NCBI RefSeq assembly: GCF_900099685.1
Contig: NZ_FNDW01000001.1
Coordinates: forward strand, 434,001 to 498,000
Source of the DNA: Chryseobacterium taeanense
Lineage (GTDB): Bacteria; Bacteroidota; Bacteroidia; Flavobacteriales; Weeksellaceae
Length of the DNA: 64,000 nt
Direction: 5' to 3'
In this document: positions 8,357 through 19,593 of the stretch, piece after piece
How the letters are laid out: every line of letters begins with the position of its first letter
How positions within the stretch are numbered: the stretch's first letter is position 1
Made by a program: the position numbers and the translations under genes
Notes under the pieces: generated by a model
Database searches by the model: none
Told to the model about the DNA's origin: nothing
Seen by the model: the letters and a program-made list of their open reading frames with translations, nothing else

Positions 8357-9022
8357 CTACTTCCTGTTTTTATGATTGTTGTTGTTATTGTGTCTTCTTT
8401 TATTGTTAGACTGGTTTCGGTTGTTAGATTGGTTTCTGTTATTATTGTTGTTTCGGTTGTTGTTATTGCTCGTATAATAGATTTTGCTTTTTTCCAGCGT
8501 TTCTATTCCTGTAAGGTCAAGCCTATTTTCCGAAAGCTCTTTCAGGTGACGGAAAATAACGTCATCAGTTACGTGTTCTTTATTATATACGTTGTAAGAT
8601 TTCTTCATATTGTTGGCAATTACCTCGATAAGGGCTTCTTTTTCGTCTCCCTGTTCAAGCTCGATTGCTTTTTCTATTAATTGAAGAATACTTTTCCCGT
8701 AAAATTTAAAATCTCCCTGAAGTTTTGGGTATTCCATTCTTTTTGGTTTCTCTGCCAGCTCTTCTCTGGTAGGGAAAGGGTATGGTGAATCTACATCCAG
8801 ATCATAATTGGCAAGAATGAATAAATGGTCCCAAAGTTTATGCTTGTAATTTTCTTCGTCGCGGAGTTGCGGGTTTCTCTGACCCATAAAATCAATGATT
8901 GCCATCGCCATTTCGCTTCTTTCTTCTTTTGTAGAAAGCTCTTTGCAACGTTCAACCAACTGTTGGATAATTCTGCCATATTCCGGCAGGTGAAGCTGGG
9001 TTTTTTGGGTATTGTATTCCAT
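8357..9022 (-). CDS. DUF4290 protein with asparagine-rich tail
   Basis: 221-aa protein of the Bacteroidetes DUF4290 family, function unknown. Residues 1-185 form the conserved helical domain, opening MEYNTQKTQLHLPEYG. The last 35 residues are low-complexity Asn/Arg/Lys/His (runs of N broken by R, Q and S), probably disordered and basic enough to bind RNA or a surface; that role is a guess. I chose ATG 9022 rather than an upstream TTG at 9031 because the -7 box at 9029-9036 would overlap the latter. Start-to-stop linkage with murA is only 2 bases. Confidence 0.8.
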   Translation of the reverse strand: MEYNTQKTQLHLPEYGRIIQQLVERCKELSTKEERSEMAMAIIDFMGQRNPQLRDEENYKHKLWDHLFILANYDLDVDSPYPFPTREELAEKPKRMEYPKLQGDFKFYGKSILQLIEKAIELEQGDEKEALIEVIANNMKKSYNVYNKEHVTDDVIFRHLKELSENRLDLTGIETLEKSKIYYTSNNNNRNNNNNRNQSNNRNQSNNKRRHNNNNNHKNRK

Positions 9023-9028
9023 AGTATG

Positions 9029-9036
9029 CAAATATA
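9029..9036 (-). promoter_or_regulatory. -7 box of the DUF4290-murA operon
   Basis: TATATTTG on the minus strand. With the usual 4-base offset, transcription starts about 3 bases before the ATG at 9022, giving an almost leaderless message. Confidence 0.5.
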
Positions 9037-9210
9037 TGGATTAATGGAAAATTTGCGCTGAAAATCTTTAAAGTTTATGATTTTTTAATGAATGTTACAA
9101 ATAATAATTGATAATTATTTTGCAACAAATTAAATTTATTTCACTCCGATTAGAATTTATTTTGATAAATGTGTAATTTAGGTAATGCTTTAATAATTAA
9201 AATTTTACAT

Positions 9211-10641
9211 ATGAAAAAAACACACTTTTTACTTTCGTTACTGGCTTTAGGCTTTATAAGCTCATGTCAGAATAATGACGAAATGATAAATGAAACCCAG
9301 AAACAATCAGAGGTTCATAATAAAATCGTGAATGTGACCAATCACGACGGACGTTCTTTCAGCACGGGAACTTCTCCTTATGCGAAATTTGTAGCAGGCC
9401 CGGGCGGAAGTGTTCTTATGCAGGGATTTTATTGGGATGTTCCCGACGGAGGCAATTGGTGGAATACGGTAAAAGGAAAATTAACCGATTGGTCAGATGC
9501 CGGAATTGGTGCCGTTTGGCTTCCTCCTGCTTCAAAAGCGCAGAACGGAGCTTATTCAATGGGCTACGATCCTACGGATTACTATGATTTCGGAAATTAC
9601 AATCAAAATGGAAGTACTGAAACCCGGTTCGGTTCAAGGGTTGAACTTGAAGCACTGATTACAAAAGCCCACACTGAAAATATGCAGGTGTATGCAGATA
9701 TTGTCATTAACCACAACAGTGGTGGCCAGTCGGAATACAATCCTTATGTTGGTTCCAATACCTGGACGGATTTTTCAGGAGTTGCCTCAGGAAAGTTTCC
9801 GAGGAGTTATAATGATTTTTATAAAAATGCTTACGGAAATAATGATGAAGGTGCTTTCGGAGGTTTTCCCGATTTGTGTCATGCTAATCCGTACGTGCAG
9901 GACTGGCTTTGGGGAAGAGACGATTCTGTTGCAAAATATTATAAAAACGTCATGAAATTCGATGGATGGAGATTTGATTATGTTAAAGGTTTTGGACCCT
10001 GGGTTGTCAATACCTGGAATGCCAATGTAGGCGGGTTTTCCGTTGGTGAGCTTTGGGATTCAAATGTTAATACACTCGAATGGTGGGCAAACAATGCCAA
10101 CAGTTCTGTTTTTGATTTTGCTGCTTATTACAAAATGGATGAAGCGTTTGATAATGGAAATCTTAATGTTCTGAATGATGATATGATGTGGAAAAGAAAT
10201 CCTTTTAAAGCCGTAACTTTTGTAGCCAATCACGATACAGATATTATTTACAATAAGATGTTGGCTTATGCTTATATTTTAACCCACGAAGGATATCCAA
10301 CAATCTTTTACAGGGATTACGAAGAATGGCTGAACAAAGAAAGATTAAATAATCTCATCTGGATTCATAATAATAAAGCAACAGGAACTACTTCTATTCT
10401 TTATACCGACAATGATGAATATATTGCACGAAGAAACGGCTACAACGGAAATCCGGGTTTGGTTGTTTACATCAACAATTCTTCCAGCTGGCAGGAGCGA
10501 TGGATTCAGACCAATTGGACAAGTCAGCTGATTAAAGATTTTACAGGAAGTTCGAGCTGGTATCCAACTACACAATCGGATAAATGGGTGAAAATTCAAT
10601 GTGCGCCAAATTCTTATTCTGTTTGGTCATTAAATCAATAA
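9211..10641 (+). CDS. Secreted alpha-amylase (glycoside hydrolase family 13), lipoprotein
   Basis: 476-aa starch-degrading enzyme. The ATG at 9211 opens a lipoprotein signal (MKKTHFLLSLLALGFISSC, Cys19); a GTG 42 bases upstream would bury it. All four GH13 signatures are present: DIVINHN near 163, GWRFDYVKG with the nucleophile Asp near 256, GELWD with the acid/base Glu near 279, and FVANHDTD near 340. Tryptophan-rich segments (GGNWWNTVKGK, the C-terminal barrel) suggest polysaccharide contact. There are no SusC/SusD-like genes nearby, so it is a lone enzyme rather than part of a utilisation locus. A strong terminator follows. Confidence 0.92.
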   Translation: MKKTHFLLSLLALGFISSCQNNDEMINETQKQSEVHNKIVNVTNHDGRSFSTGTSPYAKFVAGPGGSVLMQGFYWDVPDGGNWWNTVKGKLTDWSDAGIGAVWLPPASKAQNGAYSMGYDPTDYYDFGNYNQNGSTETRFGSRVELEALITKAHTENMQVYADIVINHNSGGQSEYNPYVGSNTWTDFSGVASGKFPRSYNDFYKNAYGNNDEGAFGGFPDLCHANPYVQDWLWGRDDSVAKYYKNVMKFDGWRFDYVKGFGPWVVNTWNANVGGFSVGELWDSNVNTLEWWANNANSSVFDFAAYYKMDEAFDNGNLNVLNDDMMWKRNPFKAVTFVANHDTDIIYNKMLAYAYILTHEGYPTIFYRDYEEWLNKERLNNLIWIHNNKATGTTSILYTDNDEYIARRNGYNGNPGLVVYINNSSSWQERWIQTNWTSQLIKDFTGSSSWYPTTQSDKWVKIQCAPNSYSVWSLNQ

Positions 10642-10661
10642 AATTAATTACATATCACATT

Positions 10662-10694
10662 AAAGACTGCTTCCATTAGAGGTAGTCTTTTTTT
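10662..10694 (+). terminator. Terminator of the amylase gene
   Basis: AAAGACTGCTTC, a short loop, GAGGTAGTCTTT and a T-run. Confidence 0.7.
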
Positions 10695-10707
10695 AATTTA
10701 AATAACG

Positions 10708-11121
10708 TTAAACCTGAATGAATTTTGCTCTCTGATGAGGAGTCGGCAAATAGCACTTTTGGTTGGCAAGTTTCATCCTGTTTTTTGAAACGATGTCGTA
10801 GATTTTATCGTTTAAAAAAGGCGGAATAATTTTACCTAAAGCCGATAGTTTATAAATGCCACCCAGCAGGTTGGTAATCTTTAAGATTGCTTTAGATTTT
10901 TCAAGATAATACCTGTCCGGGCTCCAGAGATATATCGTATTGAAGATTTTCGTATTTAAACCTCTATCAGAAAGGAATTTTTGCCCAAACTCGGATTGCA
11001 GTGACGCAAACATAAACCGATCTTTCTTGTCTCTTTCAAGGATCCACTGTACCCAGAAATTGCACACGCCGCAATCGCCGTCGAAAAATACAATGTGTTT
11101 ATTTTGCCAGTTTTCCTCCAT
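10708..11121 (-). CDS. DCC-family thiol-disulfide oxidoreductase-like protein (DUF393)
   Basis: 137-aa thioredoxin-fold protein. The signature FDGDCGVCNFWVQW lies at residues 14-27, with the DxxCxxC cysteines that name the DCC family. The central FASLQSEFG and the YLWS strand are also typical. The reaction in the cell is not established for the family. It follows the haem-binding protein gene by 11 bases on the same strand, which points to a small redox-related operon. Confidence 0.85.
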   Translation of the reverse strand: MEENWQNKHIVFFDGDCGVCNFWVQWILERDKKDRFMFASLQSEFGQKFLSDRGLNTKIFNTIYLWSPDRYYLEKSKAILKITNLLGGIYKLSALGKIIPPFLNDKIYDIVSKNRMKLANQKCYLPTPHQRAKFIQV

Positions 11122-11132
11122 GATGTTGAGAA

Positions 11133-11594
11133 TTAGTAAAGCATTTTTCTTTCCGTTTCTGTCTTTTCTCTTTTGAAATAATCCATAATCAGTTTTCTTT
11201 GGTCATCACTCAATTTTGCATTTTGATGTCCTATGAAATACGATTCAAGGGGCATTTCTCCCTTTTCGACCATTTCTACGCATTCTTCCAATTTATGTAT
11301 CTGCTTTTTTTGTGGATATACTGCAAAAGTTGAAAAATTAAGTTCCTTTCTTCCTTCATTAATGTGGTTTTTCATAATCCAGGAAAATGGTGCAACATTA
11401 GAATACCAGGGATATTTTGTTTCACTTGAGTGGCAGTCGTAGCATGAATTTTTTATGATTCCGGCAATCTCAGGAGGCGTATTTTTTATTTTTAAAAAGT
11501 CCATACCAGGAGTAGGCTCCGGATTTGTTTTGTCAATCGGGAAGAACTGAATGATAATAAAAGCTACAAGGATAACTGTCAGTACTTTTTTCAT
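11133..11594 (-). CDS. Haem-binding domain protein, membrane-anchored or secreted
   Basis: 153-aa protein with an N-terminal hydrophobic helix (MKKVLTVILVAFIIIQFFP) and one c-type haem motif, CYDCH, near residue 47. The surrounding sequence (KNSCYDCHSSETKYPWYSNVAPFSWIM in outline) fits the PF14376 haem-binding domain, thought to act in the periplasm. I use ATG 11594; the frame is open 13 codons further, but that adds a poor N-terminus ahead of the signal. It is first in a two-gene unit with the DCC protein. Confidence 0.85.
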   Translation of the reverse strand: MKKVLTVILVAFIIIQFFPIDKTNPEPTPGMDFLKIKNTPPEIAGIIKNSCYDCHSSETKYPWYSNVAPFSWIMKNHINEGRKELNFSTFAVYPQKKQIHKLEECVEMVEKGEMPLESYFIGHQNAKLSDDQRKLIMDYFKREKTETERKMLY

Positions 11595-14169
<2,575 letters not shown>

Positions 14170-14237
14170 TTTAAGTTAACTATCACTAATAAATAGGACT
14201 TTTAAAAATGCTTGAATCGCAATGTTTTTAAGCAAAC

Positions 14238-14273
14238 AAAAATCCATATTGCAAAATGCAGTATGGATTTTTT
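14238..14273 (+). terminator. Terminator of katG
   Basis: AAAATCCATATTGC and GCAGTATGGATTTT pair around a short loop and are followed by T residues. Confidence 0.75.
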
Positions 14274-14442
14274 ATCTGTTATTTACATTAGTCACACTAA
14301 AAAAATGAAATTTGATATTAAAATTATCGAGATAATATCTATTGTTATAATAGGTAATTAGTATGAATATTATAATAGTTGACGTGAGTTTTAGTAATAA
14401 TTTGCCGTTAAATATATTTATTATTATTAAATTTCATTTTTA

Positions 14443-15486
14443 ATGAAAATACCAAAAAGAATTAATGTCTTTAGAAGGTCATTAATGAGAAAACTTACTG
14501 AAAATATTGGTAAATCCAGTATTGAAAAAGTTAATAAAAAAGATGATCTTAAGATAAGAAAAATTCTAATATCAAGACCTAATCATCGTTTAGGCAATTT
14601 GCTTCTTCTCAGTCCATTGGTGGAGGAGGTGAGCAATACGTTTCCTGATAGTAAAATCGATCTCTTCGTTAAAGGGCAGATTACTCCAATAATCTATAAG
14701 AATTATAAAAATATTGATAAAATTATCCAGCTTCCCAAAAAGCCATTTAGTAATATTTTTAAATATTTAGCAGGGTGGATATCGCTTCGTTCAAAAAATT
14801 ATGATCTGGTTATTAATGCAAATTTTGGCTCATCATCGGGCAGGATTTCAACGTACTTTGCCCGTTCTAAATATAAATTATTCGGCGAGTATGATGAAAA
14901 GTATATACAACAATTTAATGATTATCAGCATTCTGCCAAACATCCTGTCTATAATTTAAGAGAATATTTGTTACAGCTGGGAGTTCAGGAAAATAGAAAT
15001 GAATTGCCCTATATGGATATTAAACTAGATGCTGAAGAGATTCAGGCCGGTGGGGAGAAACTATTTTCTATTGTACAAAATGACAAGCCTGTAATATGTC
15101 TTTTCACTAATGCTACGGGAGATAAATGTTATTCCGAGGAATGGTGGCGTGATTTCTATAATGCTTTAAAACAGACATTTCCTGACTACAATATTGTTGA
15201 GCTTTTGCCCGTCGAAAATATTTCCAAATTAAATTTTACAATACCTCATTTTTATAGTACGGATATCAGGGAAATGGGAGCTTTTATAGCGAATACACAA
15301 TTGTTTATTGCCGCAGATAACGGGGTGATGCATTTAGCCAGTGCCAGCGGAGTGCCTACAGTGGGTTTGTTTTCTGTTACTGATGAAAATATTTACAGAC
15401 CCTATAATTCAAAAAGCTTCTCCGTAAATACAGGACGCACATCAATCGAAAATATTATGGATTTACTACGTAAAACCATTGAATAA
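14443..15486 (+). CDS. Glycosyltransferase family 9 (heptosyltransferase-like)
   Basis: 347-aa protein of the ADP-heptose:LPS heptosyltransferase fold (GT9), acting at the inner face of the membrane on LPS or lipooligosaccharide core. The N-terminal Rossmann opening ILISRPNHRLGNLLLLSPLV lies near residue 43, and the donor-binding C-terminal motif FIAADNGVMHLASASGVPTVGLF near 290-315. The first 40 residues are basic and may hold it on the membrane. The sugar donor is not predictable. It is followed after 15 bases by a kinase-like gene, the pairing seen in LPS-core loci. Confidence 0.85.
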   Translation: MKIPKRINVFRRSLMRKLTENIGKSSIEKVNKKDDLKIRKILISRPNHRLGNLLLLSPLVEEVSNTFPDSKIDLFVKGQITPIIYKNYKNIDKIIQLPKKPFSNIFKYLAGWISLRSKNYDLVINANFGSSSGRISTYFARSKYKLFGEYDEKYIQQFNDYQHSAKHPVYNLREYLLQLGVQENRNELPYMDIKLDAEEIQAGGEKLFSIVQNDKPVICLFTNATGDKCYSEEWWRDFYNALKQTFPDYNIVELLPVENISKLNFTIPHFYSTDIREMGAFIANTQLFIAADNGVMHLASASGVPTVGLFSVTDENIYRPYNSKSFSVNTGRTSIENIMDLLRKTIE

Positions 15487-15501
15487 AATAAATAATATGA
15501 T

Positions 15502-16335
15502 ATGAAATTTATTATTGCTGAAGGCTTACATATGTATAAGGATGATATTCTATCGACATTAAAAATATTCAAATCCGCGGGCATATTAATAGGAAATGGT
15601 TCACGAAATGTGATAAAAGTATTAAAATTAAAAGGGAAAGATTTTAATTTTAAATTATTTAAACAACATAATATTATTAACAGGCATGTGTACAAATTTT
15701 ACCGAAAGTCGAAGGCTCGGCGTTCATTTGAATACGCACATATGCTTATTCAGAAAAATTACAGGACTCCAAAACCAATTGCCTACATTGAAAATCATGA
15801 TTTTATTGGATTAACATCAAGTTATTATGTTAGTGAACAATTGGAAAATTCCTGGACATTTGATCTTGTTCTTGGGGATCATTCTTTTCCTGACCGTGAA
15901 AAAATTATAAAAGAGTACACGTCGCTAATGTTTCGCCTGCATAATGATGGAATTCTATTTCTGGATAACTCACCTAATAATTTTTTAATTCGAAAAGAAG
16001 ATGATTCTTACTCTATTTATATGGTGGATTTAAACAGAATGAATTTTTACAATTCAATTAATCTGGACAAGAGACTGGCAAACTTTGCAAGAATCACTAA
16101 CGACCCACAGGTTATTAAGATCATTACTGAACAATATTCTCTTTTATATGGAATCTCAGAAGATCTTTGCCTGAAAAAAATTACCCAATATACACAAAGG
16201 CAGCTTGTAAAGCGTAAGGTAAAGAAAGTATTGAAATTATATAAGTATCTAAATTTAAAGAAAATCTTTTCGAATCGCGGTTATGTATTGTTTTATATAC
16301 ACTTTGCCTTTCAGATTAGTGATGGATTGCTATAA
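15502..16335 (+). CDS. LPS/Kdo kinase-like protein (WaaP/InaA-related)
   Basis: 277-aa protein with a degenerate protein-kinase fold as in lipopolysaccharide kinases. Visible are a glycine-containing N-lobe (ILIGNGSRNVIKVLKLKG), the catalytic-loop equivalent LHNDGILFLDNSPNNFL near residue 150, and the metal-binding VDLNRMNF near 176. It probably phosphorylates a core sugar such as Kdo or heptose. It is the second gene of a pair with the GT9 gene and ends at a bidirectional terminator. Both genes are more AT-rich and use more rare-looking codons than neighbouring der; horizontal origin is possible but not shown. Confidence 0.75.
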   Translation: MKFIIAEGLHMYKDDILSTLKIFKSAGILIGNGSRNVIKVLKLKGKDFNFKLFKQHNIINRHVYKFYRKSKARRSFEYAHMLIQKNYRTPKPIAYIENHDFIGLTSSYYVSEQLENSWTFDLVLGDHSFPDREKIIKEYTSLMFRLHNDGILFLDNSPNNFLIRKEDDSYSIYMVDLNRMNFYNSINLDKRLANFARITNDPQVIKIITEQYSLLYGISEDLCLKKITQYTQRQLVKRKVKKVLKLYKYLNLKKIFSNRGYVLFYIHFAFQISDGLL

Positions 16336-16337
16336 AT

Positions 16338-16374
16338 AAAAAAAGGAAAAATGATAATCATTTTTCCTTTTTTT
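16338..16374. terminator. Bidirectional terminator between kinase gene and tRNA-Gln
   Basis: A-rich AAAAGGAAAAATGAT followed by its complement ATCATTTTTCCTTTT. It has A-runs on one side and T-runs on the other, so it can end both convergent transcripts. Confidence 0.75.
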
Positions 16375-16375
16375 G

Positions 16376-16446
16376 TAGACCCACAGGGATTCGAACCCCA
16401 GATGACTGAACCAAAATCAGTAGTGTTACCGCTACACCATGGGTCT
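16376..16446 (-). tRNA. tRNA-Gln (anticodon TTG)
   Basis: 71-base cloverleaf on the minus strand. The acceptor stem AGACCCA pairs with TGGGTCT, with discriminator A. The anticodon arm ACTGA-TTTTGGT-TCAGT gives anticodon TTG, and the T arm contains GGTTCGAATCC. The CCA end is not encoded. It is the only tRNA in the window and stands alone. Confidence 0.95.
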
Positions 16447-16688
16447 GTATTTCTATGTCGCGAAATTATATAAATTATTTTAAAAATAAAAATGAAATGT
16501 AAAGATTAGCACAGGATAAATGTCTGTTAATTGTTTATTTATTGATTTTCAAAGAATTATTTTTTTACTTAAATGGAGATTAAACAGGTCGCTGATTTAC
16601 TATCCAAACGAGAAATATCATTACTATGGATAAATGTCAAGTAATTTTCCTTGAGTTACTATGATAAACTAAAATTAAATAAAAACTG

Positions 16689-16696
16689 TATCTTTG
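16689..16696 (+). promoter_or_regulatory. -7 box of der
   Basis: TATCTTTG matches TAnnTTTG. The predicted start is near 16700, which leaves an 80-base leader before the ATG at 16780. I see no convincing TTTG 19 bases upstream. Confidence 0.45.
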
Positions 16697-16699
16697 CAA

Positions 16700-16779
16700 A
16701 AAAAATTGGGCTCCAAAAGTTGGAGAAACCCATTAATAACACATCCTTAGTTTGATCGAAGGATTATTAAACATTTTTT
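16700..16779 (+). ncRNA. Structured 5' leader of der (or separate small RNA)
   Basis: Two hairpins fill the leader. The first pairs TGGG/CCCA and CTCCAA/TTGGAG around AAG (16707-16732). The second pairs TTAATA/TATTAA and ATCCTT/AAGGAT around a 10-base loop (16733-16770), with a four-base bulge ACAC. There is no T-run, so it looks like a leader rather than a terminator. Function unknown. Confidence 0.45.
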
Positions 16780-18090
16780 ATGTCGAATATTGTCGCAATC
16801 GTTGGGCGTCCCAACGTAGGAAAATCCACACTGTTTAATCGTTTATTGGAGAGAAGAGAAGCTATCGTAGATTCTACAGCCGGTGTTACCAGAGACCGTC
16901 ATTACGGAAAATCAGACTGGAACGGTGTAGATTTTACCGTAATCGATACCGGAGGTTACGATGTCGGAACAGATGATATCTTTGAAGAAGAAATCCGTAA
17001 ACAGGTACAGCTCGCTGTCGATGAAGCCACTTCTATTATTTTTATGATGAACGTAGAAGAAGGTCTTACTGATACAGATTACGAAATCTACAGACTTTTA
17101 AGAAGATCAAATAAACCTATTTATATTGTTATTAATAAAGTAGATTCCGCCAAAGAAGAACTTCCTGCCACGGAATTCTATCAGCTTGGAATCGATAAAT
17201 ATTATACATTATCTTCTGCGACAGGCTCCGGAACGGGTGACCTTCTGGATGATATTGTAAAAGACTTTCCGACTACGGAATACAAAGATCCTTTTGAAGG
17301 ATTGCCGAAAATTACAATTGCAGGCCGTCCGAACGTAGGAAAATCTACATTAACAAATGCTTTGCTGGATGTTGAAAGAAACATCGTAACCGATATCGCG
17401 GGAACCACAAGAGACAGCATTCAGACACTTTACAATAAATTCGGACACGAGTTTGTATTGGTAGATACAGCCGGAATGAGAAGAAAATCAAAGGTTTCTG
17501 AAGACCTTGAATTCTATTCTGTAATGCGTTCCATCCGTTCTATTGAATATTCTGATGTGGTGATTATTATGGTAGATGCCACTCAGGGATGGGAATCTCA
17601 AGATATGAATATCTTCGGACTGGCTCAGAAAAACAGAAAAGGAATTGTAATTCTTGTCAATAAATGGGATTTAATTGAAGATAAGCAAACGAACACCATG
17701 CGTGATTTCGAAAAACAGATCAAGGATAAGATTGGGCAGTTCAACGATATTCCGATTTTGTTTATTTCCGCATTGACGAAACAGAGAATCTTAAAAGCGG
17801 TTGAAGTGGCTATGCAGGTGTACGAAGACCGTAAGAAAAAGATCAAAACTTCAAAATTAAATGAAGTGATGCTTCCTATTTTTGAAGGAACGCCGCCACC
17901 GGCAAATAAAGGGAAGTACATAAAAATCAAATACTGTGTACAGCTTCCGACACCATCTCCACAGTTCGTATTTTTCTGCAACCTGCCACAGTACGTAAAA
18001 GAACCATACAAAAGATTTACTGAAAATCAGTTGAGAAAAGAATTCGGTTTTACCGGAGTTCCTATCGAAGTCTATTTCAGACAAAAATAA
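16780..18090 (+). CDS. der: Ribosome-assembly GTPase Der (EngA)
   Basis: 436-aa tandem GTPase needed for 50S subunit maturation. Two G domains are visible: G1 GRPNVGKSTLFN near residue 8 with DTGG and NKVD, and a second G1 GRPNVGKSTLTN near 182 with DTAGMRRK and NKWD. The C-terminal KH-like domain follows, ending FTGVPIEVYFRQK. Cytoplasmic, usually essential. It is preceded by a highly structured leader and followed by a terminator hairpin and then upp on the same strand. Confidence 0.97.
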   Translation: MSNIVAIVGRPNVGKSTLFNRLLERREAIVDSTAGVTRDRHYGKSDWNGVDFTVIDTGGYDVGTDDIFEEEIRKQVQLAVDEATSIIFMMNVEEGLTDTDYEIYRLLRRSNKPIYIVINKVDSAKEELPATEFYQLGIDKYYTLSSATGSGTGDLLDDIVKDFPTTEYKDPFEGLPKITIAGRPNVGKSTLTNALLDVERNIVTDIAGTTRDSIQTLYNKFGHEFVLVDTAGMRRKSKVSEDLEFYSVMRSIRSIEYSDVVIIMVDATQGWESQDMNIFGLAQKNRKGIVILVNKWDLIEDKQTNTMRDFEKQIKDKIGQFNDIPILFISALTKQRILKAVEVAMQVYEDRKKKIKTSKLNEVMLPIFEGTPPPANKGKYIKIKYCVQLPTPSPQFVFFCNLPQYVKEPYKRFTENQLRKEFGFTGVPIEVYFRQK

Positions 18091-18093
18091 ATT

Positions 18094-18131
18094 ATCATCC
18101 CTTTTAGATCTTTCTAAGAGGGATTTTATTC
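18094..18131 (+). terminator. Terminator of der
   Basis: ATCCCTTTTAGA pairs with TCTAAGAGGGAT around TCTT, then TTTATT. Confidence 0.65.
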
Positions 18132-18170
18132 TTAATTAATTTTTATATTTTAGATAAAAGTTTCACAATA

Positions 18171-18824
18171 ATGAATACAGTTGTATTATCAGAGCAGTTT
18201 TCTTTAGTCAACTCATGGATCAACGAACTCAGAAATGTCGATATCCAGCACGACAGAATGCGATTCCGCAGAAATATGGAAAGAATCGGGGAAATTGCAG
18301 CTTTTGAAATCAGCAAAAGTTTAGAACAGAAAGAAATTGAAATTCATACTCCTTTAGATAAAATCAAAGTCAGGGAGATTGCAGTTCAGCCTGTTATTAC
18401 AACGATTTTAAGGGCAGGAGTTCCTTTGTTTCAGGGAATTTTAAATTATTTTGACAAAGCAGACTGCGGGTTTGTAGCGGCATACAGAAAACACGATGCC
18501 AACGATTATTTTTCGATTAAACAGGATTATTTAACATGTCCTAATATTGAAGGAAGACCTCTGATTGTGGGCGATCCCATGCTGGCAACGGGAGCTTCTC
18601 TAATCGAAGCTATCAAAGATTTATTGACCAACGGAAAACCCAGTCAGCTTCATATTGTTGCTGCTATAGCCTCAAAGCAAGGGGTTGAAACCATCGAAAA
18701 AGCATATCCCGAAGCCAAAATCTGGGTGGGAGCCATTGATGAGCAACTTACATCGAAGGGTTACATTACACCAGGTTTGGGAGATGCGGGAGACTTGAGT
18801 TACGGAGAAAAACTTCAACGGTAA
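18171..18824 (+). CDS. upp: Uracil phosphoribosyltransferase
   Basis: 217-aa pyrimidine-salvage enzyme making UMP from uracil and PRPP. The PRPP loop is VGDPMLATGASLIEAI near residue 126, the uracil-binding C-terminus is GYITPGLGDAGDLSYG near 200, and TTILRAGVPLFQG near 78 is also typical. Full length, cytoplasmic. It is convergent with comF, whose stop lies 52 bases away. Confidence 0.93.
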   Translation: MNTVVLSEQFSLVNSWINELRNVDIQHDRMRFRRNMERIGEIAAFEISKSLEQKEIEIHTPLDKIKVREIAVQPVITTILRAGVPLFQGILNYFDKADCGFVAAYRKHDANDYFSIKQDYLTCPNIEGRPLIVGDPMLATGASLIEAIKDLLTNGKPSQLHIVAAIASKQGVETIEKAYPEAKIWVGAIDEQLTSKGYITPGLGDAGDLSYGEKLQR

Positions 18825-18876
18825 TTTTATAAAACAAAACTTTATATTCAATCTTTTACATCCCAGAAGACAGGCT

Positions 18877-19530
18877 TTAAATATCGATAGCCATCACCAG
18901 AACGCTTACTGTGTTGTTACCGGCTTTCAGGATTTCCCATGCAATCGTGGCAACGGTGTTTCCTGTAGTAAAAACATCATCAACAAGTAAAATATGTTTT
19001 CCGGTAATTGCTTTTGTGATCGAAAACGTATTTTCCGTTTCAAGGCGGTGTTTCTTGTCTTTCAGTGCCTGGGCTTTTGAATAATAATTCCTTTTGATTA
19101 AATTATGGTCAAACGGAATTCCGTAGAATTCCGAAAGTTTCTCTGTAAAAAGATGTAGTTGATTATAACCTCTTTCCTTTTGTTTCCTGGAATGAAGTGG
19201 CACCGAAACCAGTAGGTCAGGCTTTCGATCTTTAAAATTCAAACGTTCTGAAGTCCATTGTGCGAGAACTTTTCCGGCTTTTTCCCTGTTTTTATATTTT
19301 AATTCATGAATAATTTTTCTGCTGAGGTTTTCTTTTTTAAACTGCATTAAACCAGATGCTTGCTCAACAGGAAAAAGTAATTTGCATTTTTCTTTAATGA
19401 AATTATCGCCAAAATAATCGAAATGGGTAAAATCTATTTGCTCAAAACAAATCTCACATACCAGAAAATCGGCATCAATAATACGATTGCAGCCCAGGCA
19501 GCGATTCGGAAATAAAATATCTAAAATCAT
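18877..19530 (-). CDS. comF: ComF family phosphoribosyltransferase-like protein
   Basis: 217-aa ComF/GntX family protein. The N-terminus carries a zinc-finger-like CLGC...CEIC pair (residues 12-30) and the C-terminal half a type I phosphoribosyltransferase domain, with LLVDDVFTTGNTVATIA near residue 180. In transformable bacteria ComF helps DNA uptake, but in Bacteroidetes its role is not settled. The KERGYNQL motif near 120 is conserved. It is monocistronic, convergent with upp. Confidence 0.85.
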   Translation of the reverse strand: MILDILFPNRCLGCNRIIDADFLVCEICFEQIDFTHFDYFGDNFIKEKCKLLFPVEQASGLMQFKKENLSRKIIHELKYKNREKAGKVLAQWTSERLNFKDRKPDLLVSVPLHSRKQKERGYNQLHLFTEKLSEFYGIPFDHNLIKRNYYSKAQALKDKKHRLETENTFSITKAITGKHILLVDDVFTTGNTVATIAWEILKAGNNTVSVLVMAIDI

Positions 19531-19593
19531 TTGTGTGTATTTTTTTGCTAATATACTAAGTTCTGGAAATCGAAATATATAAATTCTATATGT

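Noticed and set aside
8342..8680. Plus-strand frame opposite the DUF4290 tail
   Set aside because: It is the mirror of the low-complexity Asn codons, giving a Val/Phe-rich sequence with no family.
16447..16688. Insertion site or mobile element next to tRNA-Gln
   Set aside because: There are no att-like direct repeats of the tRNA end, integrase or transposase in the region.
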